Below, in pieces: positions 12,381-31,612 of a stretch of 64,000 bases of DNA (its first letter is position 1; each line of letters begins with the position of its first letter). Under the pieces are notes generated by a model. It saw only the letters and a list, made by a program, of their open reading frames with translations. It was not told where the DNA came from and did not search any database. The translations under genes and the position numbers were made by a program. Origin of the DNA: Roridomyces roridus (taxonomy: Eukaryota > Basidiomycota > Agaricomycetes > Agaricales > Mycenaceae); assembly GCA_029378245.1 (NCBI GenBank), contig JARKIF010000009.1:2046001-2110000 (forward strand). The letters are read 5' to 3'.

Positions 12381-14033
12381 CTACTCCTCCGATGCACGCA
12401 TATGGGCCGAATACTCTGCTAAATCAGCGAAAACATTCACAGAATACATCCCCACATCGTGCCCGAAATCCTCCTTCTGCACCGTCTTGGCTCCCTTGCC
12501 ATCATATGAGATATCTGCAAACAGCCGCAAGTGTGCGAGATCTGCACTGAACACGTCCTCGCAGTCCTCAATTTCCAGCTGCCAAATCCGCGCTTGGCCA
12601 GCACGGCGTGCCCACAGAAGCGCGCGCAGCAGGTCCACGACCGCCGGCCGTTGTGGAATAACAGGGTCCCAACTCGACTGCAGCTCACCCAAGTTGATTC
12701 CGTGCAAGGAGAAGCGGGTGAGACGAGGCCACGCGTGTTTGAGCTCGCCGTTGGGCCCGCGGAAGGCCCATGGGTCAGGCTGGCTGAAACACGAGCGGAA
12801 ATCGCTGACGCCGACGAACAGCATGGCTTGTATGAGTAGGAATTCAAGCAACTTGTTGGGCAGCGAAGGATGAACGTGCACGGTACGAACGGCACGCATT
12901 CTGCGGCCCATCGTGTGCCATAGTAGGAAAGTGCTGTCCGGCCCCGACAAATTTCGTAGATGCAAAGTAGAGACACGCGCAAAATCGAGGTGCTCGACGA
13001 AAAATTGCATCATAGCCAAGCTCTCCCCCGGGCATGCGATCGTGAGCTTGCGGGTCCACTCGTGGGCAGAGTCAACGAGCGAAAACTCGACGCTGTTACT
13101 TTGCTCGGCGATGTGCACGTCGTCATATCGTCGCGGAGCGGTGGAAAACGTGACAATTAGACTTTGGTAGAATTCTCTTCGTTCTTTGTCAATGCGGCTG
13201 GTAATGCCACACGAAATATCGAGTGTGGCTGATGGTGGAATGATGAGGTAGGTTAAGAGAGGCTCGAGGGTGGAAGAGGTCTTGAGAGTCAATGAAGTGA
13301 GCCGAGGGAGGTCTACCGGGAAACCGCTGTTGGTAGACGGAGAGCAATTGACCATCGCCAGGGTTTCTAGCGTCAGTCGAGATTCAAGCAGGATGCCTAG
13401 AAGTGCCTCCATCGATGGACATTGGGCAGCGCTAATGCGCTCCAGATGCAGATGCTTTAGGTGAGAATACCATGCCGAGTCCCAGGAGAAAGCGCAGGCT
13501 TCGAGATGGAGGCTGACAGACGTCGACGACTGCGATTTCGAAACCGCCGTACGTCGAAATAAATCGGACGGGAGCCACATTCCGCCTTCGACGAGATTCG
13601 CTGTGGTGTTGACCAGTCTGATGCACTGGAGACGCGGGGCTGCATCCGCATCTTCCAGGGCGGACAGAAAGGTCCTGAGGTCGCGTTGCGGGAATCGCAT
13701 GTCCAATATCCCTAGACGCGCAGCGTTCTCGAGAACAACTGGGGTGACATTATCGACCTTCTTGAGATCTGCGCGCACTATGAGAGAGGCCATCTTGGAC
13801 CTGGCGAGCATGTCCGGTATCGATTTTGGGCGCGAGAAGACAAGGGTGCTCCAAAAATCGGGGCATCCCAAAGCAATGTCCCGCCAGCGGCTGCTGACGC
13901 GCACCACGTTGAGCCAGCTAAGATCCTGATCTGCGTGGACCGCCCGCACGGTGACGGGGACACATCTGACGAAAATCTCTGCAAGTATTTCTGGCGGCAG
14001 GCATGCAATGGGTGTAAGGGCGTCGGTGGACAT
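12381..14033 (-). CDS. F-box protein with leucine-rich C-terminal region
   Basis: Probable substrate adaptor of an SCF ubiquitin ligase. The N-terminus carries a typical agaricomycete F-box, PIACLPPEILAEIFVRCVPV, followed by SWLNVVRVSSRWRDIALG and CPDFWSTLVF. The remaining ~450 residues hold irregular leucine-rich stretches (LKHLHLERISAAQCPSMEAL, LTLETLAMVNCSPS, STLHLRNLSG). The ORF is a single exon of about 550 aa, as is common for these expanded paralogues. The frame extends upstream to a GTG at 14108, but the first ATG is at 14033, just before the F-box. Its substrate cannot be told from sequence. This is a lineage-expanded family in mushrooms. Confidence 0.85.
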   Translation of the reverse strand: MSTDALTPIACLPPEILAEIFVRCVPVTVRAVHADQDLSWLNVVRVSSRWRDIALGCPDFWSTLVFSRPKSIPDMLARSKMASLIVRADLKKVDNVTPVVLENAARLGILDMRFPQRDLRTFLSALEDADAAPRLQCIRLVNTTANLVEGGMWLPSDLFRRTAVSKSQSSTSVSLHLEACAFSWDSAWYSHLKHLHLERISAAQCPSMEALLGILLESRLTLETLAMVNCSPSTNSGFPVDLPRLTSLTLKTSSTLEPLLTYLIIPPSATLDISCGITSRIDKERREFYQSLIVTFSTAPRRYDDVHIAEQSNSVEFSLVDSAHEWTRKLTIACPGESLAMMQFFVEHLDFARVSTLHLRNLSGPDSTFLLWHTMGRRMRAVRTVHVHPSLPNKLLEFLLIQAMLFVGVSDFRSCFSQPDPWAFRGPNGELKHAWPRLTRFSLHGINLGELQSSWDPVIPQRPAVVDLLRALLWARRAGQARIWQLEIEDCEDVFSADLAHLRLFADISYDGKGAKTVQKEDFGHDVGMYSVNVFADLAEYSAHMRASEE

Positions 14034-14871
14034 GAAGCGGCGGGGTATTTGCCACCGTTTGTCTCTGGGGTTGATCGAGGTACTTAGATCCCGCGTTCGA
14101 TGCAGCACGAATGGACTGGAGAGGCCATATGAAGAATTCTTGGTACATTTACTATCGACTGTGACGCGAGGAAAATTTCAGTAGCAATGGCCGCCCCAGG
14201 CTCGGGAAGGGACAGGAAAGGCGCAGGGGTCGAAAACAGATTCCAAGAGAGTCGATGTCCCCGGCTCAGTTGAACGAGCCTCTGCCCTCGAGTAGTGAAT
14301 CAGAATACCATCTCAAGCAGTGAAGATCAAGTTGAACTTTTCCAGTGGCTATGTACGCCTGTGCTTGATCCTCTCTCGTGATTGTTCCCCGTAAATCCTC
14401 CTTGCCTGCTTTTCACAAACCTATACGGCCTACCTCCAGAGGCAGATACAAATCGACCTCTTTGAACCGGATTCTGGTCGTTTGATAAAGTCAGGAATTT
14501 GTATAAAGACGGCACAGATCGGCGGAACAAGGCCTCGATGTCGGAAACTCAAACAAAGGCAGGGTCAGCCTGGTCAGCTTGACGACGGCCCTGACGACAA
14601 CAACTCATGAGGGGAGATGAGGGGCTTGACAGATGCAAGTGCGCGTGCTATGATGAGAACCAGAACAAGGGGCCTATTGTTCCCAGCATAAAAGGCGCAC
14701 TTAGATTGCCGTCAACCACCTTTTCTCTTCCCTCTCCTCCACCTCGTTTTCCTCTTGGGCGCTAGTTCTGTTCCTCGAGTTGACTCTTTGCTTGCTTTGT
14801 TGTCTGCGGCACACTCATTCTTTCAATAAATTTTGCCACGTCCCCCCCACACACACACCTCGCTAGCGACG
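14034..14871. other. 838-bp intergenic region with cupredoxin promoter
   Basis: It lies between the F-box gene start and the cupredoxin gene. I see no credible ORF. The right end has a TATA-like ATAAAAGG at 14688-14695, about 180 bp before the ATG, followed by a long pyrimidine-rich leader (CTCTTCCCTCTCCTCC-like), a layout usual for strongly transcribed basidiomycete genes. Confidence 0.5.
14688..14695 (+). promoter_or_regulatory. TATA-like box of the cupredoxin gene
   Basis: The sequence ATAAAAGG is followed by a CT-rich stretch from 14711 to 14760. Position and context suggest the core promoter of the secreted cupredoxin gene; inferred. Confidence 0.45.
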
Positions 14872-16338
14872 ATGTTCTCTTTCACAACTCTTTCCATGGG
14901 CCTGGCTGCTTTTGCGCCCCTAGTCCTCGGCGCAGTTCATGATATTCAGGTCGGAGACACGGGTCTCGAGTACTCTCCCCAGGCTATTGTAAGTTCGCAT
15001 CTGGTTCTTTGTCGTCTGATCTTGAATGTTCCTTTGTCTAGTCCGCACAGCCCGGAGACCAGGTCGTATTCCATTTCCACCCCAAGAACCACACGGTCAG
15101 CCAATCGTCCTTTGCGGATCCTTGTGGTTTGAAAGATGGCGGTTTCCATTCGGGATTGTCGGTACTTTAAATTTTTTGAATGATCCCGTTGGCTGACTCG
15201 AATGCAGCATGCCTGTCGCTGCCAATGTGTCCATGGATGCTCTGCCGACGTTCACGGTGTCTGTTAACGACGTACGCGAGCCTGAAACTCTTTGGGATAT
15301 AGTCCTGATCGTTTCGTTAGACGTCCCCCATCTGGGTCTACTGTGGACAGGCCGCCGGCACTCCTGCTAGCCACTGTGGGGCGGGAATGGTGTTTGCTAT
15401 CAACTGCGGCGCTGACGGTTCCCCCAACTCGTTCACCAACTTCAAGAACTCCGCCCTCGCGATTGGAGCGGCCCTCTCGAGCTCGGCTGCTGCTGCCTCC
15501 ACCGTTGCCGCACCTCCCCCTGCTCAGTCCAACAATGCCGCCCCAACAGTCACGGATGCCTCGCCAACAGTCACGGCTGCCTACGGCGGTTACACCGTTC
15601 CTCCCGCCCCCGCGGCCAGCGTCGTGACTGCTGCCATCACACTCGACTCGACCTCTGTGTGGACTACCGTCTACACGTCGTTCGAGAACTCGCCTGCTGC
15701 GACCCCCGTCGCAGCGGAGGGTGCCGTTCACACTGTCGTTGTCGGCGGCACCGGGAAGCTCTTCTTCGACCCGGCTAACATCACTGCGGCTCCCCGTGAC
15801 ACCGTTGTCTTCCAGTTCCAGCAGAAGAACCATTCGGTCGTCCAGTCCAGCTTCCCCGACCCGTGTCGCCCCCTCAACGCGGGCAACTCCTCTGCTCCTC
15901 AGGCGTTCATCTCCGACTTCTTTGCCGTCCCCGACAACTCGACGGACTTCCCTACGTTCAGCATCACTGTGTTCGTATCATTCTTCACTTGCCTCGCTCA
16001 TATCCTGATTGTGTTCCCAGCAATGACACCACTCCCATCTGGGCGTACTGCAGACAGAAGGCCCCCACTTCTCACTGTGGTGCTGGCATGGTCTTGTATG
16101 TGCTCTCTCCCCCATCTTGGACAATGACTAATTTGCGTCCCTTAGCTCCATCAACGCCATCGAAAGCGGCCCGCGCAACTTTGCTGCATTCCAGGCGCTT
16201 GCTGAGCAGCTCAACGGCACTGCCGCCGCCGCCCTCGCTTCCCCAAGTAGCACTGGTACTCCCCCGCCCAATGGTGCCCCATCGCTCCGCGTGCCGAGTG
16301 CTCTCATGCTCCTCGGACTCGTTGCTGCCTTCCTATGA
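14872..16338 (+). CDS. Secreted GPI-anchored protein with two cupredoxin domains
   Basis: Begins with a signal peptide (MFSFTTLSMGLAAFAPLVLG). Two tandem cupredoxin (plastocyanin-like) domains follow. Each shows the four type 1 copper ligands in order: domain 1 has KNHTVSQSSFADPC, then IWVYCGQ, SHCGAGMVF; domain 2 has KNHSVVQSSFPDPC, IWAYCRQ, SHCGAGMVF. A Ser/Ala/Thr/Pro-rich linker separates them and another precedes the C-terminal hydrophobic tail (ALMLLGLVAAFL), consistent with a GPI anchor. Five short introns (for example 14991-15040 and 16095-16145) must be removed. The function of these fungal extracellular copper proteins is not settled; cell-wall or copper-handling roles are inferred. 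No catalytic oxidase domain is present. Confidence 0.85.
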
Positions 16339-16568
16339 GCGCACCAGGACCCACTCTCCCTTATCATGAACCCCAGGACTATTGTCTCGATGACCCCGCG
16401 CTTAGATACCATTTCTCATTAGCACTGCCAGCAGTAGCTTCTCAATGATTTTTTTTCATGGCGATATTTGAGACGAGATGAACAACATCTGTTAGATGAG
16501 AGATTCAGCGTTTCAGCAACCAACCATCTTATTATGTATCCAAGAAAATCGCGTGGAACAGACAAAGA

Positions 16569-18342
<1,774 letters not shown>

Positions 18343-18447
18343 GTAGCAACTTTTTCGAAACCGCAATCAAAAGTCGGCAAACAGGTACAAATTGCATATT
18401 TCAGTCCTCAGAGCATCTTGGAAAGTTTGAATGGAATTATATGGATA

Positions 18448-21400
18448 TTATTCTACAGCAAATTTCTCCTTGCCCAACAACGACAAGGCAATGTCGTTCC
18501 AAAGCACCTGCGACTCGATCAAGGGCCTGCTCCGGAATTGCAGAGCCAGGATCGACGAGAGATGCATCCGCAAAAACTTGAAAGCGACATTGCACTTTGG
18601 CGAAAGCTGGTACTTGACTTTACGGTCAATGAAGGCCGCGTTCGAGACGAGCCTGAAATCTGCATCTCCACACAAGCAAAGCATGGCTGCGTCGTCGACA
18701 GGACCTGTTTCCCAGACGTACAGCTTTTTCGAGTGCATCAAGGTGAAATAAGCCAGATGGTTGACTCCAAAGTCGGTCGGTTTCCGTCCAAAGTTGACGG
18801 ATGATGGGTGGAAGGATGCCAGCTGGTTGTTTGTGATCGTCCGCATCTGACCATTGCTCGGGTCGATGTTCAAGATTTTCGGGTACAGCCCGGCGGTTAG
18901 TGCTGCGTTGAGAAGGGCTGCATTATTGACATCCAGCTCCGGGGGAACCATCACGAATCGGGTTCGGTTTCGACCTCGGGCTCGGTTCAAGTCGCGAATA
19001 AAAGCCTTGTCCACTTGAATGAAATTCGAGTCGATTAGATACCCGAGGAACTGCTGACGGAGTTCTTCGATTTGTTGTAGATTCTGAATGCTTTTAGAAT
19101 GCAGTTACGCGAAAGAAAAACTACTAACCTGGTGGCTGAGATAATTGACTCGACAAAATTTGCGGACAGAGGATGGATTGGAAGAAGCTCTTCGCCAACT
19201 TGCAAAGGCGTTGTGGATGGTGAGGAAATCGGAATTGTCTGATGATTCGGTCAATGAGGTCCAGTACTGAAAGTGGCAACGAACCTGTCCGGAATCCGAC
19301 TTTGGCGCGGTCTGCCTCCTGTTCGTGACCAAAGGGAGACACGAAAGGAGATTTGGAGTTCAGGGCCGCAGCAATGGTCAGCGCCGGATCCAAACAGCGC
19401 AAGAGGGTGGCCGTCAAAAGGAATTTGCCCAGGTGAACATCGGTCGGTAGTTTGCTCAACAAACGACCCATGGGAGTAATCTCTTCTGCTGAAGTCAAGG
19501 CTCCCACTTCCACGAGCATAGCTATGGCCCGTTGGACATTGATAGAAACTGGGGGGTCCAAAGCACGAGAGAGTACATCCTCAATCGATGAGCCCAGTTT
19601 CACCTTCATGATCTTGATACGGAGAGCAAGATCGGAGAGACTCAGACGCATCATCTCAGGAAGTGGGTGCTCCGCCAACTTGGAAACACTGTCAGTCCAC
19701 CGTCGGAATGTACATGCATACACTTACGACAGTATCATGCCGCACTTTGGTGAAAAGGTGGAAGCAGAGGCCGCGTTGCACTCGTCCAGCTCTCCCGCGT
19801 CTCTGAGCTGCATTACTGCGAGCTACAAACGTCTCTACAAGACGGCTGATCTGTCGCTTCTCGTCGAATCTCATCTCTCGGTGTTTGCCAGAGTCAATAA
19901 CGCAGGTGATGTCCGGTATCGTGATACCAGTTTCAGCGATATTGGTTGCTGCGAGAAATCAGGACGATGCAGACAGTTTAAAGACCACGCTCACCAATGA
20001 CAATTTTCCGAATGTTGGGCGGAGGGACGTCAAACACAGCACCCTGATTTTCACTCGACAGGGTGGAATGCAGGGGATAGATTCGGAAACCGTCTGATCC
20101 GAACGCTGGGTGCTCCACCAGCATGTCATTCAGCCGCCGGATTTCACCCATGCCAGGCATGAATATCAGGATCGCAGCAGAATACGTGCCGTATTCGGTG
20201 TTGCCAAAACAGATTTGCTCCAGCAGGCGAACGATGAGATCGTACGGGACGAGACGGTCATCCAGAAGGTTGATCGTCGCCGCCGTCTTGGGAGAGTAAC
20301 GCTTCTCCAGCTTCACGTTTTCCTGTACAGAATCTTCATCGTCATCATCCCCCATCGCCATGTCCTCCGACCAGTCGGTCCGATTCTTCCCTCGGTAGAA
20401 TTTATCGTGCACTGTGTTCAATTGAACGAGCAATAAAACGAAAACAGTTGAAAACGTACGACGCCTCGCATATGGAGATGTTTCGGTGATTTCCCACTGA
20501 GTATACTCGAGAGCATCCTCGAGGTAATGTACGTCCACAGGGAATGTGCGCCCGGGAACATGAAGAGTAGGGCAACCGCCAAAGAACTCGGAGATCTTTT
20601 CGGCATCAACGGTGGCGGACATGAGTATTACCCTGATACGTTATGAGTCTGAATTGAGCAAATAATGATAGTATGCTCACTTGAGCTCCGGCCGTTGTTG
20701 GATTAGCGATTTGAGGACTATCAACAAGAAATCCGATTCGATGGTGCGCTCGTGGACCTCGTCAATGATGATGTGCTGGAATATGTGTCAGAAAGAAAAG
20801 AAAAAGAGAAGCCAAATACAACTCACAGTAATCTCATCAAAGGCAGTCCCACTGCCTCCTTGTCCGCTTCCACCTTCCAGCATACGGAGAGCAATCCCAT
20901 TGGTAACGAAAGCAAGCCTCGTGTTCTTGGACGTATTTGATTCCAAACGTATCGAGTACCCCACCAGAGACGCGGCTGTTCCCACGGCATTGGGAGAATC
21001 GCCGAGTTCTCGCGACACTCGCTGTGCCAGAGAGATGGCGGAAATACGACGAGGTTCAGTGCAGTAAATCTTGCAGGGTTTCCCTCGGGATAGTTGATCT
21101 TCAAGAATGAACGTAGGGACTTGAGTCGACTTTCCGCAACCGGTTTCACCACTCAGAACAAGGACCTGGGAATCCTCCAGGGTCTGGATGATTTCTTGCC
21201 GATACTGTGCTATCGGCAGGAGGTTGCGGTGTGTAAGCATCTCCTGATAAGCGGGACTGGCTTGACGGGCTCGGAACCCAGCAGCGATCTGCTCCGAGGC
21301 AAGCTCAGTGACATGGGCAGCGGGCCGGTGGATAGAAGTTGCTTTCGCCTCCGGCAAGTGTTTTGAGCCCTTCCCGTTGGCCTAATTGAAGGATGAGTCG

Positions 21401-23388
21401 AGTAGAGGACATTAAACACGAAACATACTTTCACGTCCGGCTCGAGTTTGGGCTCGATGATGGAGCGCAACTTGGCCCATACCCCACGATTGAGAGCGTC
21501 CGTGTTGACTTTCCTCGAGGTCTCTAGTTCTTCCCAGAGATCTCTGAAAACGGCAGGAAGAAGTCGGAAGAAGGTCTGGCCTCCAGATGGAGCGGGTGCA
21601 GTAAAGGCATCCTTCTCGGGGAAGGTGAGCTCATGGAGAGCAATCGTGGCAATGTACTGTTCTGCCTGTCCTTCCGTATGACAGCCAACGTTGTCCATCG
21701 ACCACTCATCGGTCTTCTTGCCATCCCAGCGGATACTGACTGATGCACGTTTGACGCGACTGGCCCCAGATAGCATGATATAGGAGATTGCTGCATATCT
21801 GTCGGCTTTGGATACCGTTTCCGCTAAAAGTATTTTGGGCGTTCGACCGGACCAATGTTTGGGCAATGCCATGTCACGAACGTTCACCACTGTCCCATGA
21901 TCATTCGTGACCGTAGTTGGCATATCCTCGAGCGCTTCGAGTAGCCCACCCACTGAGTCCCCAATATCTTCATCAAAGATATCCGTCGATGCCGCAGCCT
22001 GCGGTGGTGGTGGTTGGAGATTTGGCGGTCGCTTTTTGACAAACTTGGGACTCGGCGCGAGCGACGTCGTGGATGTCCCCCGAAGCCTGGCTTGCAAGGC
22101 TACTGCCTCCGCTTTTTCGCGCTCAACGCGGTACTGTGCCTCGGCATCCTTCTCATCGAAGAAATAATGCTTCTTCACTTGTTGAAGACGGGTTTGGAGA
22201 TTCCTGAGTTCAGAAGACTCTGTCTTATCTCCGGGTAGTCTATCTGAAGTCAACTTGGCAATTTTCAGCTTAAGACGGGCGTATTCGAGATTGGTGTCTT
22301 CTGTGGCCAACGAGTCGTTACCCGAATCGGAGGAGTCGCTGTCCTGGCTGATAATCAGGGGCGCAGGTGCGGGTTCCGATTCGGGATCGCTGTCACTTGG
22401 AGGAGTTGCCTTGTGCATCCTATTGAATGAAGGGATGAAAGGGGCTGCGTTGGCGTCAAGCCGCGAAGGGGTGGGAAGTGTAGGGGTGGGCGGAGGAGGA
22501 GGATAAGCCAAGAATTGGGCTGGAGTGCGGGGAGTGTGGGGCGTGCGCAAAGAGGGCCCGCGTGGTGTTCTGGGAGTACGAGGCTCCATGGATTCCGGGA
22601 CGTCTATGCTGTTTGTTGAGCGCCAGAAATCCAAAGTGAACCGATACTCACTTTTATCTTCGAGCTCGTCTTCGGAACAATGTAGGTAGAGCTGAGGGAC
22701 AATGAGCAAGCATAGTTATGGCCACAAGTAGCATACCCAATCGTAAGCTTCGTCAAGTTCAACACCTCGAATGGCTCGCAGACATTCCTCGACTCTCTCT
22801 TCCGAGAAACCGAGGCGGCGAAGCACACCATATGTTATTCCGAGTTTAGAGATTGCCTTGTCCTCGGGTTCATCGACTGATTTTTTCCCTGCAAGGGATC
22901 GGCACGAGCTCAGAGTAAAATTGCGAGCACACCCGCACCTTCTCCAATGTCGGACTCGAGAACCAGATCGAGTATTCGCTCGATAAGCACTGGGTCCAAC
23001 TCGAGTCTAGGAAGTGTTTTGGAATAACGCCTGTCTGCCTCGATCACCTGTACAAAGAACGTCAAGGAAAGAAATGAGCATGCAAGAATGCATGTCGTGC
23101 CTTGATCGTTCTCGCAATTTCTTTCTCGATCTTGTCCTGCTTCGAGTCGACTAAATTTTGCAACGACTGCTCCTCGACCTTCTCGGGATCAAACTCGTCG
23201 CTGGTGGCCTGCGTCGCGACGCTATCAGCGGCAGGCCCGTCATCGGTAGTGGATTTCTCTTCCTCCGTGGTACCAGCAGGGGTATCTGCCTCTGCCACTG
23301 TGTCCTCGGGAACCACCTTCTTTGGAACAGAAGTAGTGGCGAACCCTCGAGCCACAGGCTTCAACTGCGTCTTCTTCTTCTTGGCCAT
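18448..23388 (-). CDS. DEAH-box RNA helicase, DHX29/YLR419W-like
   Basis: Large helicase of the DExH/RHA group. The N-terminal half has low-complexity and coiled regions, a UBA-like segment (YGVLRRLGFSEERVEECLRA) and a double-stranded-RNA-binding-like stretch. The helicase core shows motif I GETGCGKST, Ia TEPRRISAISLAQRV, II IIIDEVHER, III LMSATVDAEKIS, V ATNIAETGITIP and VI AQRRGRAGR. The winged-helix/ratchet (LSDLALRIKIM, LTSAEEITPMGRLLSKLP) and OB-fold regions follow, ending in LGKEKFAVE. DHX29 relatives assist scanning of structured 5' leaders on 40S ribosomes; that role is inferred from family, and DHX57 is an alternative. At least nine introns. The start MAKKKKTQ at 23388 is the first ATG. 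It lies tandem with INO80 upstream. Confidence 0.85.
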
Positions 23389-23766
23389 AGCCTTGCGTCG
23401 TCACCAACGCCACACCAACTGGTGTTCGTAACTACCAAACGTGGATGCCTAGAACGCCTCCAAAAATTGCGCCTTCAAGAAGTCGGGTCGTGTCTTGTCG
23501 GGTGGCTCGATTAAAATTGTGGTAAGATAGTGCGTTTGTCTTCACTGTCGTTGAAAAGGGCTGTCTCTGCGTACTCGGTCTATAAGTTCTCGAGTTGGAA
23601 AAGCGTATAGTCTGTTTGAGCATGGGAGGGCATGTAGAGGAGTGGTCACGGCAGCAGTAAGATCAATCACGGTCCGAAACTTTTCGATGCTACAGATGAT
23701 ATTACACTGAATAATGCGTCTACACGGGAGAGTATTATAATCCAAAAACAACAACGAATCCAGCCA
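23389..23766. other. 378-bp intergenic region between INO80 and the helicase
   Basis: It holds the 3' end of INO80 and the promoter of the helicase gene, both on the minus strand. I see no additional gene or repeat. Confidence 0.4.
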
Positions 23767-28990
<5,224 letters not shown>

Positions 28991-29365
28991 GACACGTCGA
29001 AATTAATGCTCTCGTGGTCGTGCGAGACGGCCGTCAGCGACGAGGACGAGAGTCGTCAGAAAGGAATGCGGGAACAGAGAGGTGATGACAACAAGGGCAG
29101 GGCGAAAATTGAAACGCCTGACGGGAAGCCCCGGCGTAGCCTATACACACTCAGGCTGATTCTGTGCACTGGCATGTCCGAATTAGGATGACGGTATTCC
29201 CATCAGACTTGCATTCCTCCGCTCCAAAAACCTGCTCCTACCGCCGATTACTGGTGTGCAATCCCACTTTTACTGGTCACTTTCTAGACAATATCATATC
29301 CTACGTGTCCGTATGTGCGAAAACTTGGAACATCCGTTGCGAACCCGTCCGTTGTTACGTAACCT
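28991..29365. other. 375-bp intergenic region upstream of INO80
   Basis: Contains the INO80 promoter and the 3' flank of the fumarase gene (both minus strand). No ORF, RNA gene or repeat supported. Confidence 0.4.
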
Positions 29366-31330
29366 TCACTCCGTAGGGTGCAGCATAAATTCCGGACGCA
29401 CTGCCGCGTCAAACTCCTCGGCACTCAAGAAGCCAAGCGACAGCGTCGCCTCCTTCAGAGTCGTACCCTCCTTGTGCGCCTTTTTGGCACACTTTGCGAC
29501 GTTGTCATAGCCTAGATGGCTGTTCAGAATAGTAGCCAGCATCAAGGACTCGTTCAGCAGGGTATTGATCCGCTTCTCGTTCGCCTCAATGCCAACAATG
29601 CAGTTCTTTGTCAGCGAACGTGAGCCTTTGGACAGGGTCAGTGAGATCTTTTATAGAATCCTTTCACACCCACCGTCGGCTAGCAACCGGATGCTCTGCA
29701 GCACATTTTTGATGATAACGGGTTTGAACACGTTCAGCTATAAAGCCAAATGAGCCCTTCATCGTTGCCGTGCACGGAGTAACATACCTCGAATTGGCCG
29801 CTCGCGCCAGCAACGCTTACAGTAGTCTGGTTGCCCATCACCTGTGCGGCCACCATGGTTATGGCCTCGCACTGGGTAGGGTTGACCTTTCCAGGCATGA
29901 TGCTGCTACCAGGCTCGTTCTCGGGCAAACTCAGTTCACCCAAACCACAACGGGGTCCAGAGCCAAGGTAGCGGATGTCGTTGGCGATCTTCATGAGCGA
30001 GCAGGCGATCACGTTGAGAGCTCCGTGTGCCTCTACGAGTGCATCATGCGCTGCGAGGGCTTCAAACTAACTCGTGTTAGGAGATTGTGAACGTGGTGAA
30101 TAGTTCTTCACCTTGTTGGGCGCAGTCACAAAAGTCAAGCCAGTAATGTTGGAAATCTCCGCGGCGACTTTGACATCAAAGCCTTTTCTCGTGTTGAGAC
30201 CCTGGCCTAAAATTGAATAGGGTGTTGACAAGAAAAGCAAAGTACCGTACAGTTCCGACAGCGGTTCCACCCTGGGCGAGACAGCTCAAACGCGGGAGAA
30301 CATCTTTGACGCGTTCGATCCCATTCGTGACTTGCTGCACATAACCGCTGAACTCCTGGCCAAGAGTGAGAGGTGTTGCGTCCTAGTATGGTTCTAGCTT
30401 GAATCCTTTATCGGCGAAACACACCACATGCCTGAAGGTGGGTTCGCCCAATCTTGATGATATGATCAAAGGCTTTAGACTTTGCCTCCAACGCGTCGCG
30501 TAATTCAGTGAGAGCGGGGATGAGAGAATTGTTGATTTCGGTGACAGCCGCAATATGCATGACAGTGGGGAAGCTAAAGTGGACGATAAGAATGGAAGAT
30601 TGGACAGGATATTATTGACCTGTCGTTGCTGCTCTGGCTCATGTTGACGTGGTCGTTGGGGTGGACAGGTTTCTTGGAGCCAAGCTCACCGCCCATAATT
30701 TCAATGGCCCGGTTCGAAATGACCTCGTTGGCGTTCATGTTGCTCTGCGTTCCAGAGCCGGTTTGGAACACGACGAGCGGGAAGTGGTCGGTGAGCTTGC
30801 CAGAGATGACCTGCGCTGAACGTTAGTACATAGCTGAGGGCCGGAAATAGGGAGGGCGCGACATCATCTGCTGCTTGCTGGATGGCCTCGCCGACCTTGG
30901 GGTCCATGCCATAGGTGACATTGACGGTAGCAGCGGCCTTTTTGAGAACACCAAAGGCCTTGATGAGGGGTGCAGGGAGACGCTCAGCAGGGCCACCGAT
31001 ATCAAAGTTTTGGAGAGATCTGGCAAGAGATGACCATGACGTGCTAAATCACAGCAGGTGGCATACCGCTGCGTCTGGGCACCCCAGTAGCGGTCAGACG
31101 GGACCTGGAGCTCGCCAAATGTGTCTCTCTCGACGCGGTATGACTGAGGAACTGTTGAGAATTGTCGGCGGAAATTGTGGTGCAACTGACCATTCGGTTA
31201 GATGTGGTAGAGAAGAAGAGTCTGGGCGGGACTCGGGGTTTTGTTAGTGCCTTAATCGAGTATTAGAATCACGTTGAAACTCCACAATCTGACCACGTAC
31301 ATTGCGCGTCAGTAGTCGGGCAGCCACCAT
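29366..31330 (-). CDS. FUM1: Fumarate hydratase, mitochondrial, class II
   Basis: Converts fumarate to malate in the TCA cycle. A small first exon ending [10 protein letters not shown] (ATG at 31330) splices via GTACGT onto [20 protein letters not shown], giving a basic, Arg-rich mitochondrial presequence ending near QFSTVPQ. Mature-enzyme motifs are [51 protein letters not shown] and the family signature [16 protein letters not shown], and the C-terminus is the usual [16 protein letters not shown]. About ten short introns interrupt it. It shares a 282-bp divergent region with PEX11. The first exon is inferred from frame and presequence character. The enzyme in yeast is dual-targeted; that cannot be judged here. 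Confidence 0.93.
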
Positions 31331-31612
31331 GGGTATCGAGAGCAAAGGTCAGGTCGCGTAAAAACTGGGGTAAATGTCATGTTCGGACACGACTATTTCC
31401 GTCCGGTTTCTTCCGACAGCGATCCCGACCAGTATCCCGACACTGGCCGCGTTTGCCTCCTGTTTTGAGCGCGTATTCCACTTGGGACGAGATTGGGCGC
31501 GTGCACTGACTGACTGTGGAATTACACGAGATTATGGTCGAATGCGGCGTTAAACACGTGAATACGCATCTCTCTTGCTTTAAACCTCCATCCATCCATC
31601 CGGCGCGTCGAT
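31331..31612. promoter_or_regulatory. Divergent FUM1/PEX11 promoter region
   Basis: 282 bp between oppositely oriented start codons. It includes a CACGTG at 31556 and a CCAT tandem run just before the PEX11 start. Shared regulation is possible but not shown. Confidence 0.35.

Noticed and set aside
14034..14108. N-terminal extension of the F-box protein
   Set aside because: It would begin with GTG; the ATG at 14033 precedes the F-box directly.
15264..15833. 189-codon open frame antisense to the cupredoxin gene
   Set aside because: Gly/Arg-rich low-complexity reading opposite a Ser/Pro/Ala-rich linker; no motif, and explained by codon bias of the sense gene.
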